A DNA stretch of 64,000 nt from Comamonas suwonensis (GTDB lineage Bacteria > Pseudomonadota > Gammaproteobacteria > Burkholderiales > Burkholderiaceae_C): contig NZ_JABBCQ020000013.1 of NCBI RefSeq assembly GCF_012844455.2, positions 1 to 64,000 of the forward strand, in the 5' to 3' direction. The notes beneath the pieces were generated by a model. That model had not been told where the DNA came from, searched no databases, and saw only the letters and a program-made list of their open reading frames with translations. A program made the translations under genes and the position numbers. This document shows, piece after piece, positions 51,271-60,597 of the stretch. Every line of letters starts with the position of its first letter. Positions within the stretch are counted from its first letter, which is position 1.

Positions 51271-51325
51271 GAAATTGATAGCTGCTAGCGTTGACTGGTA
51301 AAGCGCTGCAGCAGTTTTTGATGGA
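51271..51325. repeat. palindromic repeat A, imperfect copy
   Basis: GATAGCTGCTAGCGTTGACTG followed by AAAGCGCTGCAGCAGTTTTTG: a left arm close to the perfect copy and a shuffled right arm. It lies directly before the acyl-CoA dehydrogenase start. Confidence 0.6.
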
Positions 51326-51333
51326 ATATTGAT

Positions 51334-53193
51334 ATGCGCCTGCGCTCCACCATTGATTTCTTGCTCTACGACTGGCTGCAGGCCGAAGAGTTGAGCAGCC
51401 GCCCCCGCTTTGCCGACCATTCGCGCAACACATTTGATGCCGTGATGGACATCTGCGAGCGCATTGCCCGTGAGAAATACGCGCCGTTCAATCGCACGGT
51501 GGATCTGCAGGAGCCGCAGTTTGATGGCGAAAAAGTCATCTTGCCCCAGTGCACCTACGACGCCCGCGAAGCCTATGCCGATTCAGGCATGCTCAGCGCC
51601 GCGCAGGACTACGAGATTGGTGGCATGCAGCTGCCCTATGTGGTGGAGTCGGCCGCCAACTGCTTTTTTGCAGCAGCTTCGATCAGTATTGGCTCGAACA
51701 TGCTGACCTCAGGCAATGCCAACGCCATCATGGCCCACGGAACGGATCTGCAAAAAAACGTGTTTGCAGCCAATGAGTTCAATGGCCGCTGGGCTGGCAC
51801 CATGGCACTGTCCGAGCCGCAGGCGGGCTCATCCCTGTCCGATATCGCTACGCGCGCCGAGCCCGATGGTGCTGACTTTGAAAGCGAAGCGCTGGGGCCA
51901 CGTTACCGCCTCAAGGGCAACAAGATGTGGATCAGCGCGGGCGACCATGAGCTGACCGAAAACATCGTGCACCTGGTGCTGGCCAAGATTCCCGGCCCTG
52001 ATGGCAAGCCTGTGCCCGGTGTCAAAGGTATCTCGCTGTTTATTGTTCCCAAAAAGCTGGTTGACACTCAGGGCCAACTGACGGGTGAGCGCAACGATGT
52101 GGCGCTGGCGGGTCTGAACCACAAGCTGGGCTGGCGCGGAACCACCAATACGCTGCTCAATTTTGGTGAAGGCAAGTACCCGGTGCGTGGCGAGCATGGG
52201 GGCGGGCTGGACGGCCGTGGGGCCGGGGCGATCGGCTATCTGGTGGGTAAGCCCGGCGAGGGTCTCAAGTGCATGTTCCACATGATGAACGAGGCGCGCA
52301 TCTCCATCGGCATGGCGGCCTCCATGCTAGGCATGGCAGGCTATCACGCCAGCCTCGAGTATGCGCAGAGCCGCCCGCAGGGGCGGCCTATCGGTGGCGG
52401 CGGCAAGGATGCGAGCAAGCCGCAGTCGCGAATCATTGAGCATGCGGATGTCAAGCGCATGCTGCTGGCGCAGAAAGCCTATTGCGAAGGCGCGCTGGCT
52501 CTGAACCTGCTGTGCGCCAAACTGGTGGACGAGCAATACACGGGCGAGGGGGAGCAGGCTGCCGAAGCCAAGCTGCTGCTGGAGGTGCTGACCCCGATTG
52601 CCAAGAGTTGGCCCAGCGAATTTTGTCTGGAGGCCAACTCTCTGGCGATCCAGATTCATGGCGGCTACGGCTATACGCGCGACTTTGCTGTGGAGCAGTA
52701 CTGGCGCGACAACCGCCTGAACATGATTCACGAGGGCACGCATGGCATCCAGGCCATGGATTTGCTGGGCCGCAAGGTCATCATGGATGGCGGCAAGGGC
52801 CTGCAGCTGCTGGCTGCGCGCATCAACGCCACCATTCAAAAGGCACTGCAGCAGGCAAAGCTGAGCACCTATGCCAATCAGCTGGCCCGTGCGCTGGCCG
52901 ATGTGGGCTCCACCACCAAGGCTGCCTGGGCGACCGACAATCCGCAGGAGGCGCTGGCCAATGCCGTGCCCTATATGCAGGCCTTTGGCCATGTGGTGCT
53001 GGGCTGGATCTGGCTGGATGTGGCACTGGCTGTGCTAGCCAAGGATGAGTGGTTGGCCATTGCCGCCCACCGCGGCAGCATGGCGGCTCAGCGTTATTTC
53101 TTTCACTACGAGCTGCCGCGTATCGGCGCATGGCTGCAGGTGGTCAAGGCGCGGGATATGACTTGTGCCTACATGGAAGAAGACGCTTTTTAA
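51334..53193 (+). CDS. large acyl-CoA dehydrogenase with C-terminal extension
   Basis: The 619-aa flavoprotein belongs to the long FadE-type branch (usual ACADs about 380 aa). The central FAD domain has TMALSEPQAGSSLSDI near 155-170 and KMWISAGDHE; the helical domain has IQIHGGYGYTRDFAVEQYWRDNR near 445-467. The C-terminal region of about 130 residues is the extra acyl-CoA-dehydrogenase C-terminal domain. It should perform the first beta-oxidation step feeding the two genes upstream, although a terminator and repeat separate it from them. Confidence 0.94.
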   Translation: MRLRSTIDFLLYDWLQAEELSSRPRFADHSRNTFDAVMDICERIAREKYAPFNRTVDLQEPQFDGEKVILPQCTYDAREAYADSGMLSAAQDYEIGGMQLPYVVESAANCFFAAASISIGSNMLTSGNANAIMAHGTDLQKNVFAANEFNGRWAGTMALSEPQAGSSLSDIATRAEPDGADFESEALGPRYRLKGNKMWISAGDHELTENIVHLVLAKIPGPDGKPVPGVKGISLFIVPKKLVDTQGQLTGERNDVALAGLNHKLGWRGTTNTLLNFGEGKYPVRGEHGGGLDGRGAGAIGYLVGKPGEGLKCMFHMMNEARISIGMAASMLGMAGYHASLEYAQSRPQGRPIGGGGKDASKPQSRIIEHADVKRMLLAQKAYCEGALALNLLCAKLVDEQYTGEGEQAAEAKLLLEVLTPIAKSWPSEFCLEANSLAIQIHGGYGYTRDFAVEQYWRDNRLNMIHEGTHGIQAMDLLGRKVIMDGGKGLQLLAARINATIQKALQQAKLSTYANQLARALADVGSTTKAAWATDNPQEALANAVPYMQAFGHVVLGWIWLDVALAVLAKDEWLAIAAHRGSMAAQRYFFHYELPRIGAWLQVVKARDMTCAYMEEDAF

Positions 53194-53210
53194 AAAGCCT
53201 TCACCCCATA

Positions 53211-53237
53211 AAAAATCCCGCATGGCGCGGGATTTTT
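53211..53237. terminator. bidirectional terminator between convergent genes
   Basis: AAAAATCCCGC (53211-53221), loop ATGGC, GCGGGATTTTT (53227-53237): perfect 11-bp stem between the acyl-CoA dehydrogenase and patatin genes. Confidence 0.9.
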
Positions 53238-53253
53238 TATGGGGTGACTTGAC

Positions 53254-54297
53254 TCAGGGTTTTCCGCAGTCATCACGCATGCCAACCATGCCGGATAGCT
53301 TTTGCAGTCTGGAGCGCTGTTTCAGGCATTCCTGATGCTTGGCTTCCTGTGCCTTGAACTGCGCAATCTGCATGGCCTTGGTCCGTTCTGCCTGCAACTG
53401 GGCAATGCGTTCGCGGATTTGCGGCATCAGTGCGGTGGTGGCTTTCTCGCCCTCCACAATCGCGTGGCTGCGCTGCGCAAAATCGGCCGGGCCAATGTCC
53501 AGTACCTTGGGGCGGATGATGATGTCGGCGCGAGCCAGCTCGGCCTGCCCCAGTTTCTGCCCCATGATGGCAATCGACTGGTTGAGCGCACCCAGCATGT
53601 TGGCAGGGGTCTTGCCGCTGGCCTTGTTGGAAATGTCTACGGCAATCACGATGTCGGCCCCCAGATTGCGCGCGGCATCCACGGGCACGGGGCTGACGAT
53701 GCCGCCATCCACATAGTGATACTTGCCAATCGTCACGGGCTGGAACACGCCTGGCACGCTGCTGGAGGCACGCACGGCCTGGCCCACGTTGCCGCGCGCA
53801 AACACGGTGCGCTCGCCATCTTCAAGGCGGGTGGATATGACCACAAAGGGCTTGGCTAACTGCTCCATGGGCTTGCGCTGCACTTGCTCGTTCACATAGT
53901 CTTCCAGCTTCTGGCCCAGCACCAGGCCGCCCGAGGAAAACTGCAGGTCACGAATCTTGGCTTCGTCGAGCGCCACGGCTTTCTCCTGCAGCTCGAACGC
54001 ATTCATGCCGCTGGCATACATTGCGCCCACCACGCTGCCTGCGCTGGTGCCTGCGACAAACGAAGGGGTGAGGCCGTTGGCCTCCAGAATTTTGATGACG
54101 CCGATGTGGGCAAAGCCCTTGGCTGCACCACCGCCCAGCGCCAAGCCAATCTTGATCGGAGGCGCAGATGCCGTGGTGGCTGGCGAGTAGGAAGGCGCAT
54201 TGGCCGCAGCGGACGGGGAAGGTGGGTTGCTGCCGCAGGCGGCAAGGCCAAGCAGGCTCAAACAGACCAAAGGGCGCAAAAAAGCATTCGGGCTCAT
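53254..54297 (-). CDS. patatin-like phospholipase lipoprotein (RssA-like)
   Basis: The protein is 347 aa from ATG 54297; an in-frame ATG at 54318 would add seven residues and cannot be excluded. A lipoprotein signal ends at LGLAAC. The patatin domain follows: LALGGGAAKGFAHIGVI (oxyanion), GTSAGSVVGAMYASG (nucleophile Ser) and YVDGGIVSPVPV (catalytic Asp). A charged coiled C-terminus completes it. It is a predicted membrane-anchored lipid acyl hydrolase in the envelope. Confidence 0.92.
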   Translation of the reverse strand: MSPNAFLRPLVCLSLLGLAACGSNPPSPSAAANAPSYSPATTASAPPIKIGLALGGGAAKGFAHIGVIKILEANGLTPSFVAGTSAGSVVGAMYASGMNAFELQEKAVALDEAKIRDLQFSSGGLVLGQKLEDYVNEQVQRKPMEQLAKPFVVISTRLEDGERTVFARGNVGQAVRASSSVPGVFQPVTIGKYHYVDGGIVSPVPVDAARNLGADIVIAVDISNKASGKTPANMLGALNQSIAIMGQKLGQAELARADIIIRPKVLDIGPADFAQRSHAIVEGEKATTALMPQIRERIAQLQAERTKAMQIAQFKAQEAKHQECLKQRSRLQKLSGMVGMRDDCGKP

Positions 54298-54567
54298 GCC
54301 GGGGGATCCTGCTGTCATTAGGGCGCAAAGTATAGCTTTTGGTATTTATTCTGGCTTTGATGGCAGCATTTTTGCTTCTGAAAATATAGCTGTATACGCA
54401 TGATCGGTAAGTGTTAGAGGCTTATATCCTCTGTTTGGTCTATGCATGCCAAAGCGCTGTTACAGATAATGTTTTCATCACAAGCAAGTGGCTGCAGAGC
54501 ATGCGCGCAGAGTCAACCGATGGCTCACATTGACGTTGCCTGACAGCTTCATCAATGAGACAAAACA

Positions 54568-55824
54568 ATGCCGCAAAGCAATACATGGCAGGCGAGCGCC
54601 GCAGCGATGCAGGCCTCGGCCTGGTGGGTGGGATTTGCTCTGGTGGTCGGTGTCATGGGCGCGGCGCTGATCAGCCCGCTGTATGCGCTATACCAGCAGG
54701 CTTGGCAGCTGCGGGCCAGCGATATCTCGATGCTCTACGTGCTTTATATGTGCGGTGGCCTGTGCGCGCTGCTGTTTCTGGGGCGGCTGCCAGACCGCAT
54801 TGGCTTTCAGCGCGTGCTGCTGTGCTTTTTGTTGCTGACGCTGGTGGGCACGCTGATCTCCATGCTGGCGTGGAACCTGCCCAGTCTGATTGTGGGTCGC
54901 TTCATGGTGGGCGTGGCTTCCAGCCTGATCACCATCAGCGCTACCACGGGGCTGACGGTGCTGGCCGCCAGCGGTTCTACCCGGCTGCGCCCCCAGCGCG
55001 TGGCCATGGTGGCCAGCTTTCTCAATGTGCTGGGTTTTGGTCTGGGGCCGCTGATTGGCGGCATGGCCGGGCAGTGGCTCCCTCAGCCCTTGATGATGGC
55101 CTATGTAGCGCCGCTGGTGCTGGGCTGCGCGGGTGTGGTGGCCATTGCTTTGCTAAAGCTGCCGCAATCCGCATCACAGGCCGCGCAACTCCCCGGCCGT
55201 CTGCAATGGCAGGACTGCCAGCCCCGGCTGACCTGGCCACAGCGTGAGGACTCTCTGGCCTTCATCCTTACCTGTGGTTACCCGTTCGTGGCCTTTGGCG
55301 TTTTTGGGCTTTATGCATCCATGGCACCGCTGTTCTTGCAACAGATGATTCCGTGGAGCGGCCCGGTCGTTATCGGCACGGCGATTGCGGTCATCTTGCT
55401 GGTGTCTGCCTTCATCCAGTTGGTGGCTGCGCGGCTGGCGCTGCATCGCTGCGGATTTACAGGGATGGCGCTGCTGGTGACCAGCAATGGCATGCTGGTT
55501 GTGAATCTGCAGATGGGATCAATCTTGTTGTTTGTACTGGGTGTCAGCTTGACAGCACTGGGCCACGGCATGTGCATGTTGGCGGGCATGACCATGGTGG
55601 GCCGCATTGCAGGGCCCGATAACCGGGCGGGCATGCTGTCCACCTATCAGACCATTGGTTTGCTGGGCTCCATGTTGCCCATGATGGCGGTGGGCTGGAT
55701 TGCCGATCACTGGGGCATTCAGGTAGCTGTGACCGTATTTGCTTGCTTTGTGATGGTGCTGGGCTCTGTGCTGGGGCTGGCATTTGTGCGCCACCCACGC
55801 ATGAGGGCTAAGCCAGAGGCCTGA
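54568..55824 (+). CDS. MFS transporter
   Basis: The 418-aa inner-membrane protein has 12 hydrophobic segments. After helix 2 comes the loop FLGRLPDRIGFQRVLL, a variant of the MFS motif A (G-x-L-x-D-R-x-G-x-R). The second half has a matching MAVGWIADHWG. A drug or metabolite exporter is likely; substrate unknown. The ribosome-binding site is weak (GAGACAAAACA). A single-gene unit, divergent from the patatin gene across 270 nt. Confidence 0.92.
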   Translation: MPQSNTWQASAAAMQASAWWVGFALVVGVMGAALISPLYALYQQAWQLRASDISMLYVLYMCGGLCALLFLGRLPDRIGFQRVLLCFLLLTLVGTLISMLAWNLPSLIVGRFMVGVASSLITISATTGLTVLAASGSTRLRPQRVAMVASFLNVLGFGLGPLIGGMAGQWLPQPLMMAYVAPLVLGCAGVVAIALLKLPQSASQAAQLPGRLQWQDCQPRLTWPQREDSLAFILTCGYPFVAFGVFGLYASMAPLFLQQMIPWSGPVVIGTAIAVILLVSAFIQLVAARLALHRCGFTGMALLVTSNGMLVVNLQMGSILLFVLGVSLTALGHGMCMLAGMTMVGRIAGPDNRAGMLSTYQTIGLLGSMLPMMAVGWIADHWGIQVAVTVFACFVMVLGSVLGLAFVRHPRMRAKPEA

Positions 55825-55991
55825 AATGTCAGGCCAACTACTATTGCGGCCCAGACTGTCAACGAGCATATTTCCACAGGCGGCATCAGATTTGTCCTAC
55901 GGTCATGCGCGAACAGTTCGTATGAGAGTACAAATATTGAGTCGTTAAAGTTAAACGTCAAATTTATGTAAGAAATAAGGGAGCAATAGAG

Positions 55992-56498
55992 ATGACTCAA
56001 CTTTTTAAGCGTTCCGCACAAATCCTTGCCATTACTGCTCTGTCTTTTGGCCTGGCTGCCTGCGGCAAGTCGGATGACAAGACAGCAGGCCAGAAGTTGG
56101 ACTCTGCAATCTCTCAGACGCAGCAGGCCGCTGAAAATGTCGGCACCAAGATTGAAGACGGTGCGGCCAAGGCTGGCGATGCCACCGCAAATGCACTGGA
56201 CAAGGCTGGCGAGAAAGTCAGCAATGCCGCTGATGCAGCAGGTCACAAGATTGAAGAAGGCGCCACCAAGGCTGGTGCTGCACTGGACGATGCTGGCATC
56301 ACTGCCGCCGTCAAGACCGATTTGATCAAGGCTCCTGAAATCAGTGCACTGCAAATCAATGTGGACACCCAAGGTGGTGCGGTGACTCTGTCGGGTACCG
56401 TGCCCACGGAGGCCATCAAGACACAGGCTGGCGATATCGCCAAGGCCGCAAAGGGCGTGACCTCGGTCAACAACAATCTGACCGTGAAGGCTGGCTGA
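55992..56498 (+). CDS. BON-domain lipoprotein
   Basis: The 168-aa protein has a lipoprotein signal ending at FGLAAC (Cys near 24). A helical region of 11-residue repeats follows (AGEKVSNAADAAGHKIEEGA style, about 35-100), then a BON domain (about 105-168: GITAAVKTDLIKAPEISAL, GGAVTLSGTVPTEAIK, VTSVNNNLTVK). BON domains bind phospholipid; such OsmY/DolP-like lipoproteins protect the envelope under stress. GGGAGC precedes the ATG. Confidence 0.93.
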   Translation: MTQLFKRSAQILAITALSFGLAACGKSDDKTAGQKLDSAISQTQQAAENVGTKIEDGAAKAGDATANALDKAGEKVSNAADAAGHKIEEGATKAGAALDDAGITAAVKTDLIKAPEISALQINVDTQGGAVTLSGTVPTEAIKTQAGDIAKAAKGVTSVNNNLTVKAG

Positions 56499-56524
56499 TA
56501 CTGTTCAGCTACCGTCTCGTATGA

Positions 56525-56557
56525 AGCCAGAGCGCGCAAGCCCTCTGGCTTTTTTTC
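56525..56557 (+). terminator. terminator after the BON lipoprotein gene
   Basis: AGCCAGAG (56525-56532) pairs with CTCTGGCT (56543-56550), followed by TTTTTTT. Confidence 0.88.
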
Positions 56558-56583
56558 ATGGCTTCGGCAGCTAAGATGGCTTC

Positions 56584-57807
56584 ATGACCCAAGCCGATCA
56601 AAAGCTCTCCACCCATCTGATTCACCATCCGTACAAGCCTCCTGCGGATTTTGAAGGCCCTCTGACTGCAGTACACAAGGCCTCGACCGTGTACTTTGAG
56701 AATGTGCAGGCCATGCGCGATCGACGCTGGCTGGACAAGAGCAGCTATACCTATGGGCTGCACGGCACGCCCACCACCTATACGCTGGAGGAACGACTGG
56801 CTTCGCTGGAGGGCGGTCTGCAATGCCTACTGGTGCCCAGCGGGCTGGCGGCTATTGCCACGGTGTCGCTGGCGCTGCTGAAAACTGGCGATGAGGTGCT
56901 GGTGCCTGACAACGCCTACGGCCCTAACAAGACCCTGACCGAGGGTGAGCTGGCCCATTTCGGTATCACCCACCAGTATTTCGACCCCATGAATATGGAG
57001 GATCTGGCTGCCAAGATCACACCCGCGACCAAGCTCGTGTGGCTGGAGGCACCGGGCTCTGTCACCATGGAGTTCCCCGACCTCATCGCCCAGGTGCGCC
57101 TGTGCCGCGAAAAAGGCGTGACGACGGTGCTGGACAACACCTGGGGCGCAGGCCTGGCCTTCCGACCTTTTGACTTGCTGGGCGACGGCAGTCTGGGCGT
57201 GGATGTCACCGCCCATGCGCTGACCAAGTACCCCAGTGGCGGCGGCGATGTGCTGATGGGCAGCATCATCACGCGCAACCAGCCACAGCACATGCGCATC
57301 AAGCTGGCCCATATGCGCATGGGCCTGGGCGTGAGCGGCAATGATGCGGAATCCGTGCTACGTAGCCTGCCCAGTATTGGCCTGCGCTACCACGCTCAAG
57401 ACCGCGCCGCGCGCCAGCTGGCACAGTGGCTGGCCACGCAAAATGCCGTGGCCCAGGTGCTGCACCCGGCGATGCCTGATGCACCAGGCCATGCGCACTG
57501 GAAGCAGCTGTGTGCTCAGGGGCAGAACGCAGAAGGCGTGGCCGCAGGCCTGTTCAGCGTGGTGATTGACGAGCGCTTTGACCAAGTGGCGGTTGACCGC
57601 TTCTGCGACAGCCTGCGCCTGTTCAAGCTGGGCTACAGCTGGGGTGGTCCGGTCAGCCTGGTTGTGCCCTATGAGTTGCCAGAAATGCGCAGCCGCGCCA
57701 CGCCGCATATCAAGCCCGGTACGGTGGTGCGTTTCGCCATTGGCCTGGAAGATACGGCCGATCTGCAGGTGGACTTGGCGCAGGCCTTGACCAAAGCCTT
57801 TGGCTAA
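56584..57807 (+). CDS. metC: cystathionine beta-lyase (PLP, Cys/Met metabolism family)
   Basis: The 407-aa enzyme has the family landmarks TYGLHGTPTTYTLEERLASLEG near 58-80, the PLP-region LDNTWGAGLAF near 183 and the Schiff-base Lys in ALTKYPSGGGDVLMGS near 210. Bacterial MetC-type proteins of this length cleave cystathionine to homocysteine, pyruvate and ammonia. Substrate preference within the family (MetC versus gamma-lyase) cannot be told from sequence alone. A single-gene unit. Confidence 0.88.
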   Translation: MTQADQKLSTHLIHHPYKPPADFEGPLTAVHKASTVYFENVQAMRDRRWLDKSSYTYGLHGTPTTYTLEERLASLEGGLQCLLVPSGLAAIATVSLALLKTGDEVLVPDNAYGPNKTLTEGELAHFGITHQYFDPMNMEDLAAKITPATKLVWLEAPGSVTMEFPDLIAQVRLCREKGVTTVLDNTWGAGLAFRPFDLLGDGSLGVDVTAHALTKYPSGGGDVLMGSIITRNQPQHMRIKLAHMRMGLGVSGNDAESVLRSLPSIGLRYHAQDRAARQLAQWLATQNAVAQVLHPAMPDAPGHAHWKQLCAQGQNAEGVAAGLFSVVIDERFDQVAVDRFCDSLRLFKLGYSWGGPVSLVVPYELPEMRSRATPHIKPGTVVRFAIGLEDTADLQVDLAQALTKAFG

Positions 57808-57840
57808 AGTGAAGGTCAAGCGATTCCGCTATTGAAATAA

Positions 57841-57918
57841 AAGCGGTCAGCGCCGTGTGCAGGCTGATTTTATGGCATTTCATACCTGAAATGCCGCAGA
57901 TACAGGCGCTGGCCGCTT
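57841..57918. repeat. 78-nt nested palindrome after metC
   Basis: The outer arms AAGCGGTCAGCGCC (57841-57854) and GGCGCTGGCCGCTT (57905-57918) pair over 14 bp with one G-U. The inner hairpin is GGCATTTCA (57874-57882), TACC, TGAAATGCC (57887-57895). It forms a two-tier cruciform-like structure 34 nt after the metC stop, with a nearby TCTGTTTTAG. It may be a terminator, a REP-type element or a small structured RNA. Confidence 0.7.
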
Positions 57919-58049
57919 CTGTTTTAGTAAGCGGCGCACAGGCAGGTGGATGCGGGCTTTCCGCAATGCTGATTAAAGCGTGAGCAGGTAACTTGTACTT
58001 ATCCAATGCACGCAGCACTGCGGCGCACGGGTCACAAGGAGGTTCTCGC

Positions 58050-58862
58050 ATGCAAGCGTCCCCCGTATCCGAAGTCAAGGCCGAGTCCGGCAATCTGCAA
58101 ATACAGCGCTTGCGCTGGGCCGATCCGTGGCAATGGCTGGTGCAAGGCCTGCGCGATGTGCGCCGGGCACCGGGCATTGCGCTGTTCTATGGTCTGTGCT
58201 TCTGGGGCATGGCGCGAATGATGGTCTGGGTATTCAGGGCCAGCCCTGAGTATGTGATGTCCATGGCCAGCGGCTGTCTGCTGGTTGGGCCCTTCATGGC
58301 CATGGGTCTGTATTACGTCAGCAAGCAGCTGGAGCAGGGCAAACCGCCGCTGCTCTCCGAGTCGCTGACCTGCTGGGACTCACATCTTGCCAGCATGGGC
58401 ATGCTGGTCATGGTGCTGATGGTGCTTGAAATGCTTTGGGGCCGCGCCGCCATGGTGGTGTTTGCTATCTCTTTTGATACAGGCATGCCCACCACCGCCA
58501 ATATGTTGCAGACCCTGTTGCGACCCGAAAACTGGGAGTTTTTGCTGATCTATACGGCCGTCGGTGCCGTATTTGCGGGGCTGGTGTTTGCCAGCATGGT
58601 GGTGTCTTTGCCCGCCATTTTGGACCTGGATACCGATGCGCTGACGGCCTGCATCACCAGCATGCGCGTGGTGGCCAGCAACAAGGGGGTGATGCTGCTC
58701 TGGGGGATGCTCATTACCGTCTTGATCGCTGCATCTTTCTTGTTCTACAGCGTGGGCTTGATCGTGCTGGGGCCGGTACTGGGCTGCGCCAGCTGGCATG
58801 CTTACCGCGCCAGCGTGAGTGAGAGCGTGAAGGTCTTGGATCAAGCCGATGCGGCTGCCTGA
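58050..58862 (+). CDS. DUF2189 membrane protein
   Basis: The protein is 270 aa from ATG 58050, with a strong AAGGAGG 9 nt upstream. DUF2189 pattern: WLVQGLRDVRRAPGIALFYGL near 30-50, SGCLLVGPFMAMGLYYVSKQLEQG near 78-102, then TM segments to about 255. Six or so hydrophobic helices place it in the inner membrane. The function of the family is unknown. The next small gene starts 20 nt after its stop and may be co-transcribed. Confidence 0.9.
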   Translation: MQASPVSEVKAESGNLQIQRLRWADPWQWLVQGLRDVRRAPGIALFYGLCFWGMARMMVWVFRASPEYVMSMASGCLLVGPFMAMGLYYVSKQLEQGKPPLLSESLTCWDSHLASMGMLVMVLMVLEMLWGRAAMVVFAISFDTGMPTTANMLQTLLRPENWEFLLIYTAVGAVFAGLVFASMVVSLPAILDLDTDALTACITSMRVVASNKGVMLLWGMLITVLIAASFLFYSVGLIVLGPVLGCASWHAYRASVSESVKVLDQADAAA

Positions 58863-58882
58863 ATCAAAAAAGTGAGAGTGAT

Positions 58883-59113
58883 ATGGAGTTTTTGAACTGG
58901 TTGAAAAAAGTCTTTACGCCGCCGCCTGCAGCCATGGGACGTGCCTCGGACGAGTCCCCGAGCGGGATTTCCTCGAGCAGCCATAATGATGGCAGCGATG
59001 TCTTCAGTGACAGTTACTTCAACGGCCCAGATGGCGATGAAAGCGACAGCTCAAGCGGCTCGGACAGCAGTAGCGACAGTGGAGGCGATGGCGGCGGTAG
59101 CGGTGGCGACTGA
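58883..59113 (+). CDS. small acidic low-complexity protein
   Basis: The 76-aa protein opens MEFLNWLKKVFTPPPAAMG, a short amphipathic/hydrophobic lead. A tail of about 50 residues is almost only Ser, Asp and Gly, ending GGGSGGD. It is preceded by GTGAGAGTG and lies 20 nt after the DUF2189 gene. Its codon use is normal for the genome. The tail could be a flexible linker or Ca-binding acidic segment; no family recognised. Confidence 0.62.
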   Translation: MEFLNWLKKVFTPPPAAMGRASDESPSGISSSSHNDGSDVFSDSYFNGPDGDESDSSSGSDSSSDSGGDGGGSGGD

Positions 59114-59124
59114 GCCCGCAGCGC

Positions 59125-59865
59125 TTATTGCAGCAGCGGCTTGAGCTTGGGCCAGACATTGCCCAGCATCAAGGGCTGGGCCTGAGCATTGGGGTGAATC
59201 CGGTCTGACTGAAACCATTGCCCGGCATCCGGCCCATCGCCAAAGCCAGAGAGCAAAAACGGTACCACTGGCAGCTTTTGCTCGCTGGCAATCTTCTCGA
59301 ACATGCTGGCAAACTGCTCGGTGTATGAGGCACCGTAATTGGGGGGCACCTGCATGCCTACCAGCAGCACCTGGGCACCAGAATCTTTGGATGCTTTGAC
59401 CATGGCTTGCAGATTGCTCTGCGTGCTTTGCAGCGCAAGTCCGCGCAGGGCGTCATTGCCGCCCAGCTCAAGCACCACCAGTGCCGGCTGGTGCTGGGTC
59501 AGCAGCGACGGCAGTCGCGACTTGCCACCGGATGTGGTTTCGCCGCTGATGCTGGCGTTGACTACCTTTCGGGGGATTTTTTCAGCGTCCATACGCTGCT
59601 GCAGCAATTGCACCCAGCCCTTGCCACGTGTCAGCCCGTATTCGGCACTGAGGGAGTCGCCCAGCACCAGCACCGGGCCGGGCTTTAAAGGCGCGGCCGA
59701 AGCAGCGGGTTTTGCCGCCTCTTTGGATTTGCCGTGAGATGCGGCGGCGACTGCACCGCAAGCCCCTGAAATTGCCAGCATCAGCGCAACGGCGATACAG
59801 TGACGACGCTGCAGAGCAAAGTTCTGGCGGCTGTCCCTGGTGTTTTTTTTGTCGAATTGATTCAT
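59125..59865 (-). CDS. tesA: periplasmic GDSL esterase/lysophospholipase (TesA-like)
   Basis: The protein is 246 aa from ATG 59865. The N-terminal region has a signal peptide (ALMLAISGACGAVAAA, to about 41). SGNH motifs are VLVLGDSLSAEYGL (nucleophile Ser), SISGETTSGG, ELGGNDALRG and DRIHPNAQAQ (Asp/His). It hydrolyses thioesters and lysophospholipids in the periplasm. Its start codon overlaps that of the divergent ABC ATPase gene in the shared CATG at 59863-59866, the tesA/ybbA arrangement also known from E. coli. Confidence 0.94.
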   Translation of the reverse strand: MNQFDKKNTRDSRQNFALQRRHCIAVALMLAISGACGAVAAASHGKSKEAAKPAASAAPLKPGPVLVLGDSLSAEYGLTRGKGWVQLLQQRMDAEKIPRKVVNASISGETTSGGKSRLPSLLTQHQPALVVLELGGNDALRGLALQSTQSNLQAMVKASKDSGAQVLLVGMQVPPNYGASYTEQFASMFEKIASEQKLPVVPFLLSGFGDGPDAGQWFQSDRIHPNAQAQPLMLGNVWPKLKPLLQ

Positions 59866-60544
59866 GTCCAAAACTCTTGCCATTCCTTTGATTGCGGTGG
59901 AGCAACTGTCCAAGTCGGTCAGCGATTCCACCGGCGTGCTGGATATTTTGCGGGATATCAATCTGAGCTTCACTGCGGGCGAAACCGTAGCTATTGTGGG
60001 TGCATCGGGCTCGGGCAAAAGCACCTTGCTATCGATTCTGGCGGGTCTGGATACCCCCAGCCGCGGCACGGTTCAGCTGCAGGGGCAGGACTTGTTTGCG
60101 CTCAGCGAAGACGACCGTGCGGCGGTGCGGGCCCAGAAGATGGGTTTTGTCTTCCAGAGTTTTCAGCTGCTGGGCAACCTCACCGCTTTAGAAAACGTCA
60201 TGCTGCCGCTGGAGCTGGCTGGTCAGCGCGATGCCAGAGCACGCGCCACGCAGATGATGGAGCGTGTCGGACTGGGTCAGCGTCTCAACCACTACCCCAA
60301 GCTGATGTCGGGTGGCGAGCAGCAGCGCGTGGCCCTGGCACGGGCCTTTGTGGTGGAGCCCGCCGTGCTGCTGGCCGACGAACCTACGGGCAGCCTGGAC
60401 TTCGCCACCGGCCAGACCATCATGAAGCTGATGTTTGCCCTGAACCGCGAGCGCGGCACGACGCTGATTCTGGTCACGCATGACCGGGGGATTGCTGCAC
60501 AGTGCGATCGCAGCATCACGATAGAGGCCGGTCAGGCGGTTTGA
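59864..60544 (+). CDS. ybbA: YbbA/LolD-type ABC ATPase
   Basis: The 226-aa ATPase has Walker A IVGASGSGKSTLLSILAG near 47, Q-loop FVFQSFQLLGNLTALENVMLPLE, signature LMSGGEQQRVALARA, Walker B VLLADEPTGSLD and H-loop LVTHD. The MacB/LolD class normally works with a FtsX-like permease (YbbP in E. coli), but the next gene is the unrelated convergent sstT, so no partner is adjacent. No Shine-Dalgarno precedes the ATG, and its codon overlaps the divergent tesA start. Confidence 0.92.
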   Translation: MSKTLAIPLIAVEQLSKSVSDSTGVLDILRDINLSFTAGETVAIVGASGSGKSTLLSILAGLDTPSRGTVQLQGQDLFALSEDDRAAVRAQKMGFVFQSFQLLGNLTALENVMLPLELAGQRDARARATQMMERVGLGQRLNHYPKLMSGGEQQRVALARAFVVEPAVLLADEPTGSLDFATGQTIMKLMFALNRERGTTLILVTHDRGIAAQCDRSITIEAGQAV

Positions 60545-60597
60545 TCTTGATGCACTGAAAACACAAAAGACCTGTATCAAAAAGGCCTTTTATTTAG

